Of a stretch of 64,000 nt of DNA, positions 1-8,968 are shown in pieces. The position numbers and the translations under genes were made by a program. The stretch is from UBA10438 sp964432155 (GTDB taxonomy: Bacteria; Bacteroidota; Ignavibacteria; Kapaibacteriales; Kapaibacteriaceae): positions 124,001-188,000 of the forward strand of contig CAYSMF010000002.1 of the NCBI GenBank assembly GCA_964432155.1, read 5' to 3'. The notes below the pieces were generated by a model. The model had not been told where the DNA came from. It did no database searches and worked only from the letters and a program-made list of their open reading frames with translations. How positions within the stretch are numbered: the first letter of the stretch is position 1; each line of letters starts with the position of its first letter.

Positions 1-2361
1 ATCCGTGACAACACACACGAGCTGGACTTTCTCGTCAACCACCGCGGCAAGGAGTCCGATGCCCTGTGTGGCGAGTCCTGAACGCAGCGCATCGCCCAAC
101 TCCTTGAGCTGATCGCTGTCTGCTACGTCGACGGTTCCGACGGCAACCTTGATGTCGCCAACGGTTGTTGCGGCATTGATGATGTTCGGGATGAGCGACT
201 TCAGCTCGCCTGTTTTGAGCGATGCAAGTTCACGCTCCAGCTGCTTGATGCGCTCAAGATGCTTTGCCATCTCGTCCGCCGTGGCAAGACGCTGCAGCTC
301 ACGATTGTGAATCCATTGCGGAATGCTCCGTCCGGCAATCGCTTCGATACGGCGTACGCCGCTTGCGACACTTGACTCGGAGAGAATCTTGAACATTCCA
401 ATTTCGCTTGTGTTCCGCACGTGTGTTCCACCGCAGAACTCTACCGAGAAGGTCTCGTCGATAAACACCACGCGAACACTGTCGCCATACTTATCGCCGA
501 AGAACATCTTTACACCGGGAACAGTGCGCGCTTTCGCAATGGGGAGTTCTTCTGTGACAACGTCGATTGACGCGAAAATCTTCTCATTGACCATGTCTTC
601 AACGGCTTGCAACTCGTCGGGACGCAGACGTTCGAAGTGCGCAAAGTCGAATCGCAAATACTCTGGATTGACCAACGAGCCCGACTGCTGCACGTGCGTT
701 CCGAGAACGCGACGCAATGCTTCATGCAACAGGTGCGTTACCGAATGTTCGCGTTCGATGTCGCGACGACGCTCACGGTCGACAACGGCAAGCACGCTAT
801 CACCGGGTGCAATGTCAAGGGGCTGCTCGCAGATGTGGATGATGGCATCCCCCACCTTACGAACTTCTTCGACGCGCACCGACTGTCCGCCCACGGTAAT
901 CACACCCGTATCGCCCATCTGTCCGCCCATCTCGACGTAGAACGGCGTCTTGGCCAGCACGACCGATGTTCCGTCGACGTACAGCACATCAGATGTTACC
1001 TGCGTGGATGTATAGCCAACGAATTCCGAAGCGTGATCGATCGTTGATGTACGTGCTTCTTGTGCATGACTCTTCCGTGCTGCACGAGAGCGCTCACGTT
1101 GCTGTTGCAGCAGCGTAGTGTAGCCTTCTTCATCAACCTGCAAGCCACGCTCACGGGCAATCAATTGCGTGAGGTCGAGTGGAAATCCGAATGTGTCGTA
1201 CAACTCAAATGCATCAGCACCACGCACAACACCGTTTGGTGTATCGAGTGCGTCGAAGCGTTGCAAACCACGGTCGAGTGTTGCGAGGAACGACTCTTCT
1301 TCCGCACGAATAATGCGCTCGATGATGTCACGACGTTCAACGAGTTCCGGGAACACATCGCCCATCGTCTCACACAGGATGCCAACGTGCTTCCAGAGCA
1401 CCGGTTCGGTGAGACCAAGGTTGCGTGCATAGCGCGCAGCACGACGCAGAATACGACGCAGCACATAGCCACGTCCTTCATTACCAGGATGTGCACCGTC
1501 GGCAATCGCAAACGACAATGTGCGGATGTGATCTGCGATCACACGCATCGCTACGCCATCAGGATTATCAAGTTCAGGACGATAGGAACGTCCGCAGAGA
1601 TCTTCCGTGAAGGCAATGATTGGCTGGAATACATCTGTATCGTAGTTCGAATCCTTCTGCTGCATCACGGCGCACAGACGTTCGAAGCCCATGCCTGTAT
1701 CGACGTGCGTTGATGGCAGATTCTCAAGTTCACCCGTTGCCGTACGGTTGTACTGGATGAACACGTTGTTCCAGATTTCAATCACCTCTGGCACACCGGC
1801 ATTCACGAGCGGACCTCCCGAGAGGTCCGGCGTGCGATCGAAGTGAATCTCCGTGCACGGTCCACATGGCCCCGTGTCACCCATCTCCCAGAAGTTGTCC
1901 TTCTCGTCGAAGCGATGGATGTGTGTCTCAGGCAGGTACGCCTTCCAGATTTCGTATGCCTCGTCATCGGTGCGATACACCGTAGCGTGGAGGCGCTCCT
2001 TCGGGAGCTTCAGCGTTGACGTGAGAAACTCCCACGACCATGCGATTGCTTCCTTCTTGAAGTAATCGCCAAAGCTCCAGTTGCCGAGCATTTCGAAGAA
2101 TGTGTGGTGATACGTATCGTATCCCACCTCTTCGAGGTCGTTGTGCTTCCCACTCACACGGATACACTTCTGCGTATCGACTGCGCGCGTAAAATCGCGC
2201 TTGCCGATGCCGAGGAACACATCCTTGAATTGGTTCATCCCTGCGTTCGTAAACAGCAACGTCGGGTCGCCATGCGGTACCACCGGAGCCGATGGCACAA
2301 CACGATGTCCGCGCTCCTCAAAGAACGTCAGATACGCTTGTCGAATTTGTCGTGATGTCAT
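1..2361 (-). CDS. alaS: Alanine--tRNA ligase, 3' end cut by window edge
   Basis: Charges tRNA-Ala with alanine in the cytoplasm. The minus strand is open from an ATG at 2361 to the window edge, giving 787 residues against about 875 in the family, so the last part of the C-terminal C-Ala domain is missing. The N-terminal class II catalytic core is clear (TNAGMNQFKD near residue 40, GDTGPCGPC, GFERL). The editing domain carries the expected HSVTHLLHEALR and FCGGTHV zinc-site motifs. The promoter region is shared with the divergent gene at 2502. A near-match to the local -7 box lies 6 nt before the start but is one base short. Identification is secure. Confidence 0.97.
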   Translation of the reverse strand, partial: MTSRQIRQAYLTFFEERGHRVVPSAPVVPHGDPTLLFTNAGMNQFKDVFLGIGKRDFTRAVDTQKCIRVSGKHNDLEEVGYDTYHHTFFEMLGNWSFGDYFKKEAIAWSWEFLTSTLKLPKERLHATVYRTDDEAYEIWKAYLPETHIHRFDEKDNFWEMGDTGPCGPCTEIHFDRTPDLSGGPLVNAGVPEVIEIWNNVFIQYNRTATGELENLPSTHVDTGMGFERLCAVMQQKDSNYDTDVFQPIIAFTEDLCGRSYRPELDNPDGVAMRVIADHIRTLSFAIADGAHPGNEGRGYVLRRILRRAARYARNLGLTEPVLWKHVGILCETMGDVFPELVERRDIIERIIRAEEESFLATLDRGLQRFDALDTPNGVVRGADAFELYDTFGFPLDLTQLIARERGLQVDEEGYTTLLQQQRERSRAARKSHAQEARTSTIDHASEFVGYTSTQVTSDVLYVDGTSVVLAKTPFYVEMGGQMGDTGVITVGGQSVRVEEVRKVGDAIIHICEQPLDIAPGDSVLAVVDRERRRDIEREHSVTHLLHEALRRVLGTHVQQSGSLVNPEYLRFDFAHFERLRPDELQAVEDMVNEKIFASIDVVTEELPIAKARTVPGVKMFFGDKYGDSVRVVFIDETFSVEFCGGTHVRNTSEIGMFKILSESSVASGVRRIEAIAGRSIPQWIHNRELQRLATADEMAKHLERIKQLERELASLKTGELKSLIPNIINAATTVGDIKVAVGTVDVADSDQLKELGDALRSGLATQGIGLLAAVVDEKVQLVCVVTD

Positions 2362-2501
2362 GGGTTGCAAAATACGCGGATTGGAGACATACAGGATAGA
2401 GGAAGAGTGCCTGTTTGCATTGACACCGTCTCTAGAGTTCCGTATGTTATGCCCAGGAACATAGGGGGTGCTTTTTTCTTCTTGTATTACGTGGAGTAGC
2501 G

Positions 2502-3167
2502 ATGACCAGTATTCTGATCCGCATGACGTTAGCTACGATCTTCATGATATCCCTGCCGCTAGCCGAGCAGGTTCAAGCACAGAGTCAAGGTGATCCATGC
2601 AATTGTGTGAACCCACAATTCATGTTTAACCTCGATATCTGTATCGACAACACACAATACACAGTTGCCACCTATGGCTGTAGAACAGTGCCGCCGATCG
2701 GACAACTTCTTCCTGACATTTGTCCTGGTTCTGATCAGCAGAACCAGTACACAAGTATCACCAAGCTGTGCTTCGTAGGAGACAAGCCCGCTACAATCGA
2801 CGCAAAGTCCGTGTTTGATGCTCTGCTCTGCCGAATGGACCCCTGTAAGTTTCCGGGGAACTTTGGAGCTCAAGTTGGACCTAATCCGGGCGACATCTAT
2901 TGCTGGACAGCTGTGACTCCGAACTGTGTCCGTGTCGTCAATTCCACTGGGTGTATCGAACGCTGCGGCGATGGATGCTGTGTGCTGGCATCACGATGGA
3001 AGCGACAAGCAGATGGTTCGTGTACTCTCGATGTAAAGTCCGCGATGCAAGGAGGAGGCCCAGCAAACTGGTACTGTGGTAAGCCAAGTACGAATTGCGA
3101 ACAGATACAGTCATGCCAGCCGATCGATTGCTCAAGCCGCGAAACATGTTGCGAGGTGCAACCATGA
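2502..3167 (+). CDS. Cys-rich secreted protein A (unknown function)
   Basis: A 221-residue protein that I do not recognise. A hydrophobic signal peptide (ILIRMTLATIFMISLPLA, ending near AQA) is followed by about 21 cysteines, including CNC, CGDGCC and a terminal TCC, so the mature protein is probably disulfide-rich and exported. The start is supported by a GTGGAG Shine-Dalgarno-like site 6-7 nt upstream. Its stop codon overlaps the ATG of the next gene (ATGA at 3164-3167), so the two are translationally coupled. The same arrangement recurs on the other strand at 8683-6861. It could be a partner, substrate or anchor of the downstream T9SS protein; that role is inferred only from the arrangement. 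Confidence 0.85.
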   Translation: MTSILIRMTLATIFMISLPLAEQVQAQSQGDPCNCVNPQFMFNLDICIDNTQYTVATYGCRTVPPIGQLLPDICPGSDQQNQYTSITKLCFVGDKPATIDAKSVFDALLCRMDPCKFPGNFGAQVGPNPGDIYCWTAVTPNCVRVVNSTGCIERCGDGCCVLASRWKRQADGSCTLDVKSAMQGGGPANWYCGKPSTNCEQIQSCQPIDCSSRETCCEVQP

Positions 3168-5656
3168 CACGACTAATATTTCTGGCTGCCCTGCCAGTGT
3201 TTGCGCTCCGCTCGCTGGCGTGTATCGTGTGTATCGTTGGTGCTGCGGTGAACATGCTTGGGCAGACCCACGTGGAACTCGTGCTACGGTCGAAGGATAT
3301 TCGTACAACTCAGACCCCTGCTCTAGTGCAACAGCCCAAGAGTGGTACCATATTCGTTGGAATCGCAGGTAGAGGAATTTATCGAATCGATACTGCCACA
3401 TGGACATTGCATAAGATTCCGGAAGTAGAGGGAACAGCTGCATATCAGAGCCATCGTGTCTCTGCTGGGAGCAGTTTCGCACTGATTGCACAGCAAGGAT
3501 TTTCTGGAAGTCGGTCTTGGAGAATCGATTCAAACGATAGGTTTACGCTTATTGAAAGTCCGATCGGAAGCTCTACTGCGTTCGACAGCACAATAGACTG
3601 CGACAGGATCATCCTCTCGTCCGACCGTGACGATCGTGTGATATGTTACAGCTATGACTGCGGCGCGAACTTCACGTGTGATACAACCATCGCACGGATA
3701 CGACAACCCACTGCCGGTGCGTCTGTGGTTGAAGACCGCAATCGCAACCTCTTTATGATCTGTCCCGGAAAGGAACGTCGCAAGTTTGATTTGCGTCTAC
3801 GCAGTGATCAGTTCAGTAGCGAACCCGTTCTTGCACGGGTCGGCACCGACTCTGTGTTGGCGGTTCTCAGCGGTAAGGGAAAACCCGACACCGTATGTTT
3901 TGCTTCACTCCACGACGGCATCTGGGTCCGAAAGTCAACTCTTGTTTCAATTGATGGTGTCGACACTGCCATCCCCGTGAAGTCTGTGTTTATTCGTGAT
4001 AACTATGAGGGAGATGTGTTGCTGTTCCGTGATGATCCTGCAAGCGGTTCATCGTCGTATGCCAGATATGATAGCGGTCGATGGCGAAGTATAGGAACAA
4101 TCCCTATCAGATACATAAGAGGTTCAATCACCGAGCCGTTTGGGAGCCGAGGATCGCGTCGTGCAAGCCTGCAATACAGTAGATCTCAGAAACGATTCAT
4201 CATTGTGCGCTTCAATCCGTACTCGCCATTTGGTTGGGACATTCCAGATAGTTCGAACATGCTGCGAGCTTCTCCTCAAGTCGATGCTTTCTCAAGTCGC
4301 TGGCTTACCTACTATCAGGGTGAAAACGTGATATTGTTCTCAGACACCCATGAACACATGACGCTTAATGCGATGGCAGCTAGCGATGATGAGCATAAGA
4401 CCATGCCTGTACTTATGGGATTCACGGATAGTACGGGAAACCCATTGTGCCTTGATCTGGGCGATGACCTCATCGCCCCCGACGCGCGCATGGTTGGACG
4501 CGTTCGATCGGTACGGCTGCGAGATGCGCCACAGAGAAGTGTCACCTACCCATCCTTTCTTGCGCCGCTTGATTACACCGTCAATGGTATGCGTATGCCA
4601 TTTGTCGGAGAACATGAAGTCCTGTTTCCTGGCTCCATCGTGCAGAAACTTGATCGCAACGGGCGAATGACTGCGGTCATCCATGACAGTCCATCGACTG
4701 CTGTTGCGAGAATATCTGATTCCTCAATCATAGTCGCCGGAACCAACAACGTTGTTGTGTATCGCACCGATGGCAGTCGCGACTCGATGAATGTACTCGC
4801 ATTGCTCGACTCTGCCGGTACATTGGAGCGTGGCTTTGTAAGCTGGATTCAGCCACTGCCCTCTGGACGCATTCTGTGTTTCGTGTCTGGTCTGCGTTTA
4901 CGTGACCCCGACGATCAATCACATACCGTACTCTCGCCCGGAGGTGTGCTGTACAGTGATGATTCAGCAAGAACGTGGAAGCGTGCGGAATATCCGGCAG
5001 AGCAACAGTATATGCTTGGAGTCGTTCGACGTTCTACCGGTGAATTGTTCGCATCAGCAACATCCGTTGTACGCGATACCACGGGAATGGATTCGAATAC
5101 GCCTGAGTCACTCACGCATGAGATGGACGATCACGTTGTACTGCGATCGACAGACGACGGAGCTACGTGGCACACAGTTCACACTTCTAACACATCCGCG
5201 TCTTTCCGCTTTGTGGGCTTCAGTGGCCTTGAAACAAGCGAAGGTGTGATGCTGCTGGTATCGCCCGACGGTGCCGTTGAAAGTCTTGACGGCGGCGCAA
5301 CGTGGAATTCACATGACATCCAAGCAGATCTATCCGGAACTACGATCACGTCCTTCTTTACGCACGGCACTTCGCCGGAACATCCAGTCTATTATTGCAC
5401 GAATAACGGCCTCTATCGATCAATTCGTTCGACATCGGTTTCCTCGTCGAACGCGCGAACGTCGCCTATGAGTGCGTGCTCATGGGAATGTCATCAAATG
5501 CAGTGGTCTGCCATGAATGCGAGGATGCTGCGCATGACTGATGCTGTAGGCAGGACGTATCAGACCTCCTACGCGCCGACAAAGGGTGTGTACGTTGTAG
5601 AACTGCAAACAGACACTGGGACTGTGCGACAGACGATTGTTGTCACGGAGGAATAG
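3164..5656 (+). CDS. Large secreted protein with Asp-box (BNR-like) repeats and T9SS sorting domain
   Basis: 830 residues. An ATG at 3164 inside the ATGA overlap is preferred over the upstream in-frame start at 3095, because it is followed directly by a signal peptide (LIFLAALPVFALRSLA). The C-terminal third has three Asp-box/BNR-type motifs (SDDSARTW, STDDGATW, SLDGGATW), which mark sialidase-like beta-propeller folds. The last 60 residues look like a T9SS type A sorting domain (GVYVVELQTDTG followed by a beta strand). It is therefore probably exported by Sec, passed through T9SS and released or anchored at the surface. I see no enzymatic active site. It is coupled to the Cys-rich gene upstream. 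Confidence 0.85.
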   Translation: MTRLIFLAALPVFALRSLACIVCIVGAAVNMLGQTHVELVLRSKDIRTTQTPALVQQPKSGTIFVGIAGRGIYRIDTATWTLHKIPEVEGTAAYQSHRVSAGSSFALIAQQGFSGSRSWRIDSNDRFTLIESPIGSSTAFDSTIDCDRIILSSDRDDRVICYSYDCGANFTCDTTIARIRQPTAGASVVEDRNRNLFMICPGKERRKFDLRLRSDQFSSEPVLARVGTDSVLAVLSGKGKPDTVCFASLHDGIWVRKSTLVSIDGVDTAIPVKSVFIRDNYEGDVLLFRDDPASGSSSYARYDSGRWRSIGTIPIRYIRGSITEPFGSRGSRRASLQYSRSQKRFIIVRFNPYSPFGWDIPDSSNMLRASPQVDAFSSRWLTYYQGENVILFSDTHEHMTLNAMAASDDEHKTMPVLMGFTDSTGNPLCLDLGDDLIAPDARMVGRVRSVRLRDAPQRSVTYPSFLAPLDYTVNGMRMPFVGEHEVLFPGSIVQKLDRNGRMTAVIHDSPSTAVARISDSSIIVAGTNNVVVYRTDGSRDSMNVLALLDSAGTLERGFVSWIQPLPSGRILCFVSGLRLRDPDDQSHTVLSPGGVLYSDDSARTWKRAEYPAEQQYMLGVVRRSTGELFASATSVVRDTTGMDSNTPESLTHEMDDHVVLRSTDDGATWHTVHTSNTSASFRFVGFSGLETSEGVMLLVSPDGAVESLDGGATWNSHDIQADLSGTTITSFFTHGTSPEHPVYYCTNNGLYRSIRSTSVSSSNARTSPMSACSWECHQMQWSAMNARMLRMTDAVGRTYQTSYAPTKGVYVVELQTDTGTVRQTIVVTEE

Positions 5657-5683
5657 TTCAACAAAGGACAGCTGTAGGCTGTC

Positions 5684-5691
5684 TATCTTCG
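5684..5691 (+). promoter_or_regulatory. -7 box (TATCTTCG) 4 nt before the methyltransferase start
   Basis: TATCTTCG differs by one base from the Bacteroidota -7 consensus TAnnTTTG and ends exactly 4 nt before the ATG at 5696, so transcription would begin at or in the start codon. A small inverted repeat (GACAGC/GCTGTC) lies just upstream. Confidence 0.5.
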
Positions 5692-5695
5692 TGGT

Positions 5696-6874
5696 ATGAC
5701 ATCACTCGTTTCGGAAACGAAGTTCTTCATTGCTACATGCTCGAAGCCACCTATCGGCAGCCCCTGGAAGCGTGTCGTTGTTACGGCAGCTCGCGCTGCC
5801 GACGGGTGGGATGTGCATGTAGAACGGTTCACGCGTACGCAGTGTTTTACCGATCCGGCCGACGCGCACGGCAACGATGCTGAAAAGGTTCTCGAGCTGG
5901 AACTCTCGCACGGCTGGGGACAGGTGCACATCCAGACGCCGGAGTCAGATTCCGTCATCCTTCAACGGCTCAAATCTGGCAACCGCACGTCAACCACACT
6001 TCGGAAGCCCCCTTCCCGCAAGGAATGGGAACATTTTGAGATTGGCCATCGGACCAAGGTAACTCTTCTCACGACTGACGCAGATGCGCATCTTCTCCAC
6101 GTCCTCGACCTGGCAAGCGCCGACGGAATGATCTTGGCCGCAATGGCCGACAAGTTTCGTCAGGTAAACCACTTGTGTGCGCAATGGATGCCGCAGCTAC
6201 GAACTCTTGCTGCATCGCTCAAGGGGCGTCCAATGTCGATCGTTGATGCGGGATGTGGCAAAGCCTACATGTCGCTTGCACTGGTGTATCTGCTTCGCCG
6301 CGAGGGTATCTCTGCCGAGCTCCACGGTATCGACACAAATCCTCATGTCATTGAGCACTGTCGGAATGCCGCAGCCGAGCTCGGCATGGACAACACAGCA
6401 TTTACGTGCGGCACCATTGGCTCACTCGCTGAACCAGTCTCGTGTGACGTTGTGATTGCCCTACACGCATGTGATACCGCGACCGATGACGCGCTTGCGT
6501 TGGCACTACGCATGCAGGCTTCTGTGATGATTATCGCCCCTTGCTGCCACCACTACGTGCAACAACAACTGCGCTCGCCGAGCGTACCCGACGAAGCACG
6601 TGCCCTTCTTGATGATGGCATCACACGTGAACGCCTTGGCGACTTGCTCACGGATACGGTGCGCCGAGATGTGTTGCGTTCGTTTGGGTACGATGCACAC
6701 CTCGAGGAGTTCATTGCCCTCGAGCATACCCAGAAGAACGTACTCTTACGCGCGGTCCGGGTACACATGCCAGAACGCGACCAGCACCGGTGGGCTGATC
6801 GCGTTCGACATACATGCAAGGCGTGGGGAATACAACCCCGGATCTGTGAACTCGTCGATCTTACTGGTGAATAA
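5696..6874 (+). CDS. Class I SAM-dependent methyltransferase
   Basis: 392 residues. The C-terminal half is a Rossmann-type methyltransferase: motif I IVDAGCGKAYMSLAL (near residue 180), an acidic loop HGIDTN, and the post-motifs IALHACDTATDDAL and IIAPCCHHYVQQQL. The HACDTATD and APCCHH signatures match the group related to METTL25/Methyltransf_32, whose bacterial substrates are mostly unknown. The N-terminal 150 residues are of unknown function and may bind the substrate. Its 3' end overlaps the convergent gene at 6861 by 14 bp. It sits between two inverted Cys-rich/T9SS modules, but nothing ties it to them functionally. Confidence 0.85.
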   Translation: MTSLVSETKFFIATCSKPPIGSPWKRVVVTAARAADGWDVHVERFTRTQCFTDPADAHGNDAEKVLELELSHGWGQVHIQTPESDSVILQRLKSGNRTSTTLRKPPSRKEWEHFEIGHRTKVTLLTTDADAHLLHVLDLASADGMILAAMADKFRQVNHLCAQWMPQLRTLAASLKGRPMSIVDAGCGKAYMSLALVYLLRREGISAELHGIDTNPHVIEHCRNAAAELGMDNTAFTCGTIGSLAEPVSCDVVIALHACDTATDDALALALRMQASVMIIAPCCHHYVQQQLRSPSVPDEARALLDDGITRERLGDLLTDTVRRDVLRSFGYDAHLEEFIALEHTQKNVLLRAVRVHMPERDQHRWADRVRHTCKAWGIQPRICELVDLTGE

Positions 6875-8228
6875 CAAACCCCTGTTGTACGGCTATGTTA
6901 TCCTCACGTCGTAGGATCGCGAGGTATGCGCCTGATGCTAACGCAGGTGTATCGAGGGTGTACGTTGATCGCCCTTCACTGAGGTGCAGTGTGCCAGCAC
7001 ATACCCGCTGTCCGGCAAGTGACCATAGCTCATAGGTTGCTGGCGCAGCCGTCGACGACTCAACTACGCACTGTGTTGCCCCATCACCACGGGCCCGCGT
7101 GACAAGCATCGACAGCGGTGAAGTTGTTCGATATGCTGCATCAAGCCGAGGCTTTGTCATCGATGCCGGATCCTCGTCGAGCGTGGAGAGGTACCAATTC
7201 CATGCGACGCGTGATGCATCAGTACAGTTTGGCAGCTGTGCTGCAGACTGGCGAATGCTGTTGATGACGGATACAAGGACCTCTTGCCGCGCATCACGTG
7301 TGTTTGCCCCATGCGGCAGGACGAGCAGACATCCCGTTGAGTCCCGATGCGCAACGATCGATCCAACGACTGCCTCGTGATACAGCGAGTCGAGCCGTTC
7401 TCCGTGCGCAGGATCGCACCACGAAGGAAGATCTCGTGACGCATCATTCGGCATATACGCATGTTGTGCAGAGAGCGAGATGCCATGATGCACGCGCCGA
7501 AGCGCCATACCATGCGGTGACGGACCCCACCGACGGACAGATACTCGGATGAACACCGTCTTCCCTGCTGCCCTTGTGGGAACCGCAACCAAGGCCCTCG
7601 TCGACGCATCAGGCTCTGTACCGTACCGTTGAACGACATCAGTTGTCGGATTTGGGATCAGACCAACACTATCGATCGTCCCGTACACTTCTCCTGTTGA
7701 TGCATCGACAACTTCGAGTACAAACTCAGCAGTATCAAGAATTCTTCCACGCCCCGCAAGGTATTGCTGATCGCGCGGTGTAAACCGTCCATCACTCCCG
7801 CTGCCACCCGTTGGTTGCGATGCTACGTCGTCGCATGTGCTGGCCTGGAGCACACGTGCAAACGAGACCGAGCTTGGCTGGAGAGGTAGCAGAAACGGTC
7901 GCGTTTGTGCGAGAGCAGAAAGTACAGGATCGGTTCCACGTACCGAGGATCCAGCGCGTGCCTTCCCCTCACTCCCTGATGCAAAGTCCGCCCGAGATAT
8001 ACGGTTGAAGATGCGCTCATTTCCAGTAACACGATGAAGCGTAAACTCACCAACTTCATACGTGACCACTGCCGAATCAAACGTGTTGACGATCTGATGA
8101 TACCAGAGATACCGATTGAGCTCCGGCGTGGTATCGAACAGATACTGCGCAGACAAGGATGCACTGCAACAGACAAGCAGCAGGAGTGTTGCTGCAATGT
8201 CAGACATGTATGCATGGTGTTTACTCAT
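6861..8228 (-). CDS. Secreted protein with T9SS sorting domain
   Basis: 455 residues from the ATG at 8228, which overlaps the stop of the upstream Cys-rich gene (ATGA at 8225-8228). A longer in-frame start at 8297 lacks a signal peptide. The chosen start gives a signal peptide (IAATLLLLVCCSASLSA-Q). The central part has no fold I recognise. The C-terminus reads like a T9SS type A domain (YELWSLAGQRV, then ASGAYLAILR). Its function is unknown; export through T9SS to the surface or medium is inferred. The gene mirrors the 2502/3164 pair on the opposite strand. Confidence 0.82.
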   Translation of the reverse strand: MSKHHAYMSDIAATLLLLVCCSASLSAQYLFDTTPELNRYLWYHQIVNTFDSAVVTYEVGEFTLHRVTGNERIFNRISRADFASGSEGKARAGSSVRGTDPVLSALAQTRPFLLPLQPSSVSFARVLQASTCDDVASQPTGGSGSDGRFTPRDQQYLAGRGRILDTAEFVLEVVDASTGEVYGTIDSVGLIPNPTTDVVQRYGTEPDASTRALVAVPTRAAGKTVFIRVSVRRWGPSPHGMALRRVHHGISLSAQHAYMPNDASRDLPSWCDPAHGERLDSLYHEAVVGSIVAHRDSTGCLLVLPHGANTRDARQEVLVSVINSIRQSAAQLPNCTDASRVAWNWYLSTLDEDPASMTKPRLDAAYRTTSPLSMLVTRARGDGATQCVVESSTAAPATYELWSLAGQRVCAGTLHLSEGRSTYTLDTPALASGAYLAILRREDNIAVQQGFVIHQ

Positions 8229-8683
8229 GGCGTGTTCTCTCGGATAACTGGAACAACCTCGCAACCCAAATGCGCCCCGTTGCACGTTGCCAGGCAAGCT
8301 GAGTGACAGGCAAGCTGGGTGAGATTGTCAGGTACAGTTACTGTGGTTGCACATTGATTTGGTAGGGGCATATCACAACCGATATCGTTCACGTAGCGAC
8401 TCGACTGCTTGCAATACAGATCTGTCATTGTGGTAGTAGAACCACAGATTCCTGCTGGAGGTCGTGACCCATCGTCTGCACCCGAGCCACATATGAGAAG
8501 CCAGCCGATCGTGCATACGTCGCGATCGACCCAACATCGGTACATGCGCACGACACCGTCTTCACGTTTGACTTCTCTGCAACAGGGCGGACGGCATTTG
8601 GGGTTCGACACATCTACTGTGGCAGCGGTGCTCATCTGAAATGCCAGAATGAGCATCACGCCAATCGTCCTAATAAAAACCAT
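8225..8683 (-). CDS. Cys-rich secreted protein B (unknown function)
   Basis: 152 residues. The ORF is open further upstream, but the ATG at 8683 has an AAAGGA Shine-Dalgarno site about 9 nt before it and is followed at once by a signal peptide (VFIRTIGVMLILAF). The mature protein has 14 cysteines (CRPPCC, then spaced singles), so it is probably disulfide-bonded outside the cytoplasm. It is coupled by ATGA to the T9SS cargo gene at 8228. It resembles protein A (2502) in size class, composition and gene arrangement. I cannot show sequence homology between them by eye. Confidence 0.82.
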   Translation of the reverse strand: MVFIRTIGVMLILAFQMSTAATVDVSNPKCRPPCCREVKREDGVVRMYRCWVDRDVCTIGWLLICGSGADDGSRPPAGICGSTTTMTDLYCKQSSRYVNDIGCDMPLPNQCATTVTVPDNLTQLACHSACLATCNGAHLGCEVVPVIRENTP

Positions 8684-8813
8684 GATCAATGTCCTTTTCG
8701 TGGTGAAGAATCGGAGCACGGTACCATGCAATGCAGCTGCTACAAGCAACATACACTGGCTACTATGACATCTACGGACATACATCAATTACAATTGGGG
8801 GTTTTCATTACAC

Positions 8814-8956
8814 CGTGGGGTCGACAACGGCGCGTCGACCACATAGGGTCGGGGGAACTACGTAGGGTCGACCGTAAAGCGTTGTTCTGATACATAGGGT
8901 CGACAGCGTGGTTGTTTAAATACGTAGGGTCGACCACATAGGGTCGACCCTACGTA
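8814..8956. repeat. Cluster of six GGGTCGAC repeats ending in a 15-bp inverted repeat
   Basis: The core GGGTCGAC starts at 8818, 8865, 8897, 8927 and 8941, with a degenerate copy at 8846. Most copies are preceded by TACGTA or ACATA. The last two form a perfect inverted repeat (8921-8935 with 8942-8956, loop ACATAG). The cluster fills most of the 285-bp gap between the gene at 8683 and the M61 peptidase. It looks like a REP/MITE-type palindromic repeat family or a multi-site operator. It is not a CRISPR: spacing is irregular (14-32 bp). Confidence 0.85.
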
Positions 8957-8962
8957 TTTTTG
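8955..8962 (+). promoter_or_regulatory. -7 box (TATTTTTG) at the edge of the repeat cluster
   Basis: A perfect TAnnTTTG match whose first two bases are the last bases of the right inverted-repeat arm. It ends 6 nt before the ATG at 8969 and abuts an in-frame ATG at 8963. The T-run here is better read as a promoter element than as a terminator tail. Confidence 0.55.
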
Positions 8963-8968
8963 ATGCCT

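Noticed and set aside
1060..1713. A 217-codon plus-strand frame over alaS.
   Set aside because: Antisense shadow. The minus strand encodes conserved AlaS motifs across the whole stretch.
8814..8956. The GGGTCGAC cluster as a CRISPR array.
   Set aside because: Irregular 14-32 bp spacing, short 8-bp core, and no cas genes.
8921..8961. Inverted repeat plus T-run read as a Rho-independent terminator.
   Set aside because: It lies directly in front of the M61 start with no upstream plus-strand gene to terminate, and the T-run forms a perfect TAnnTTTG -7 box.
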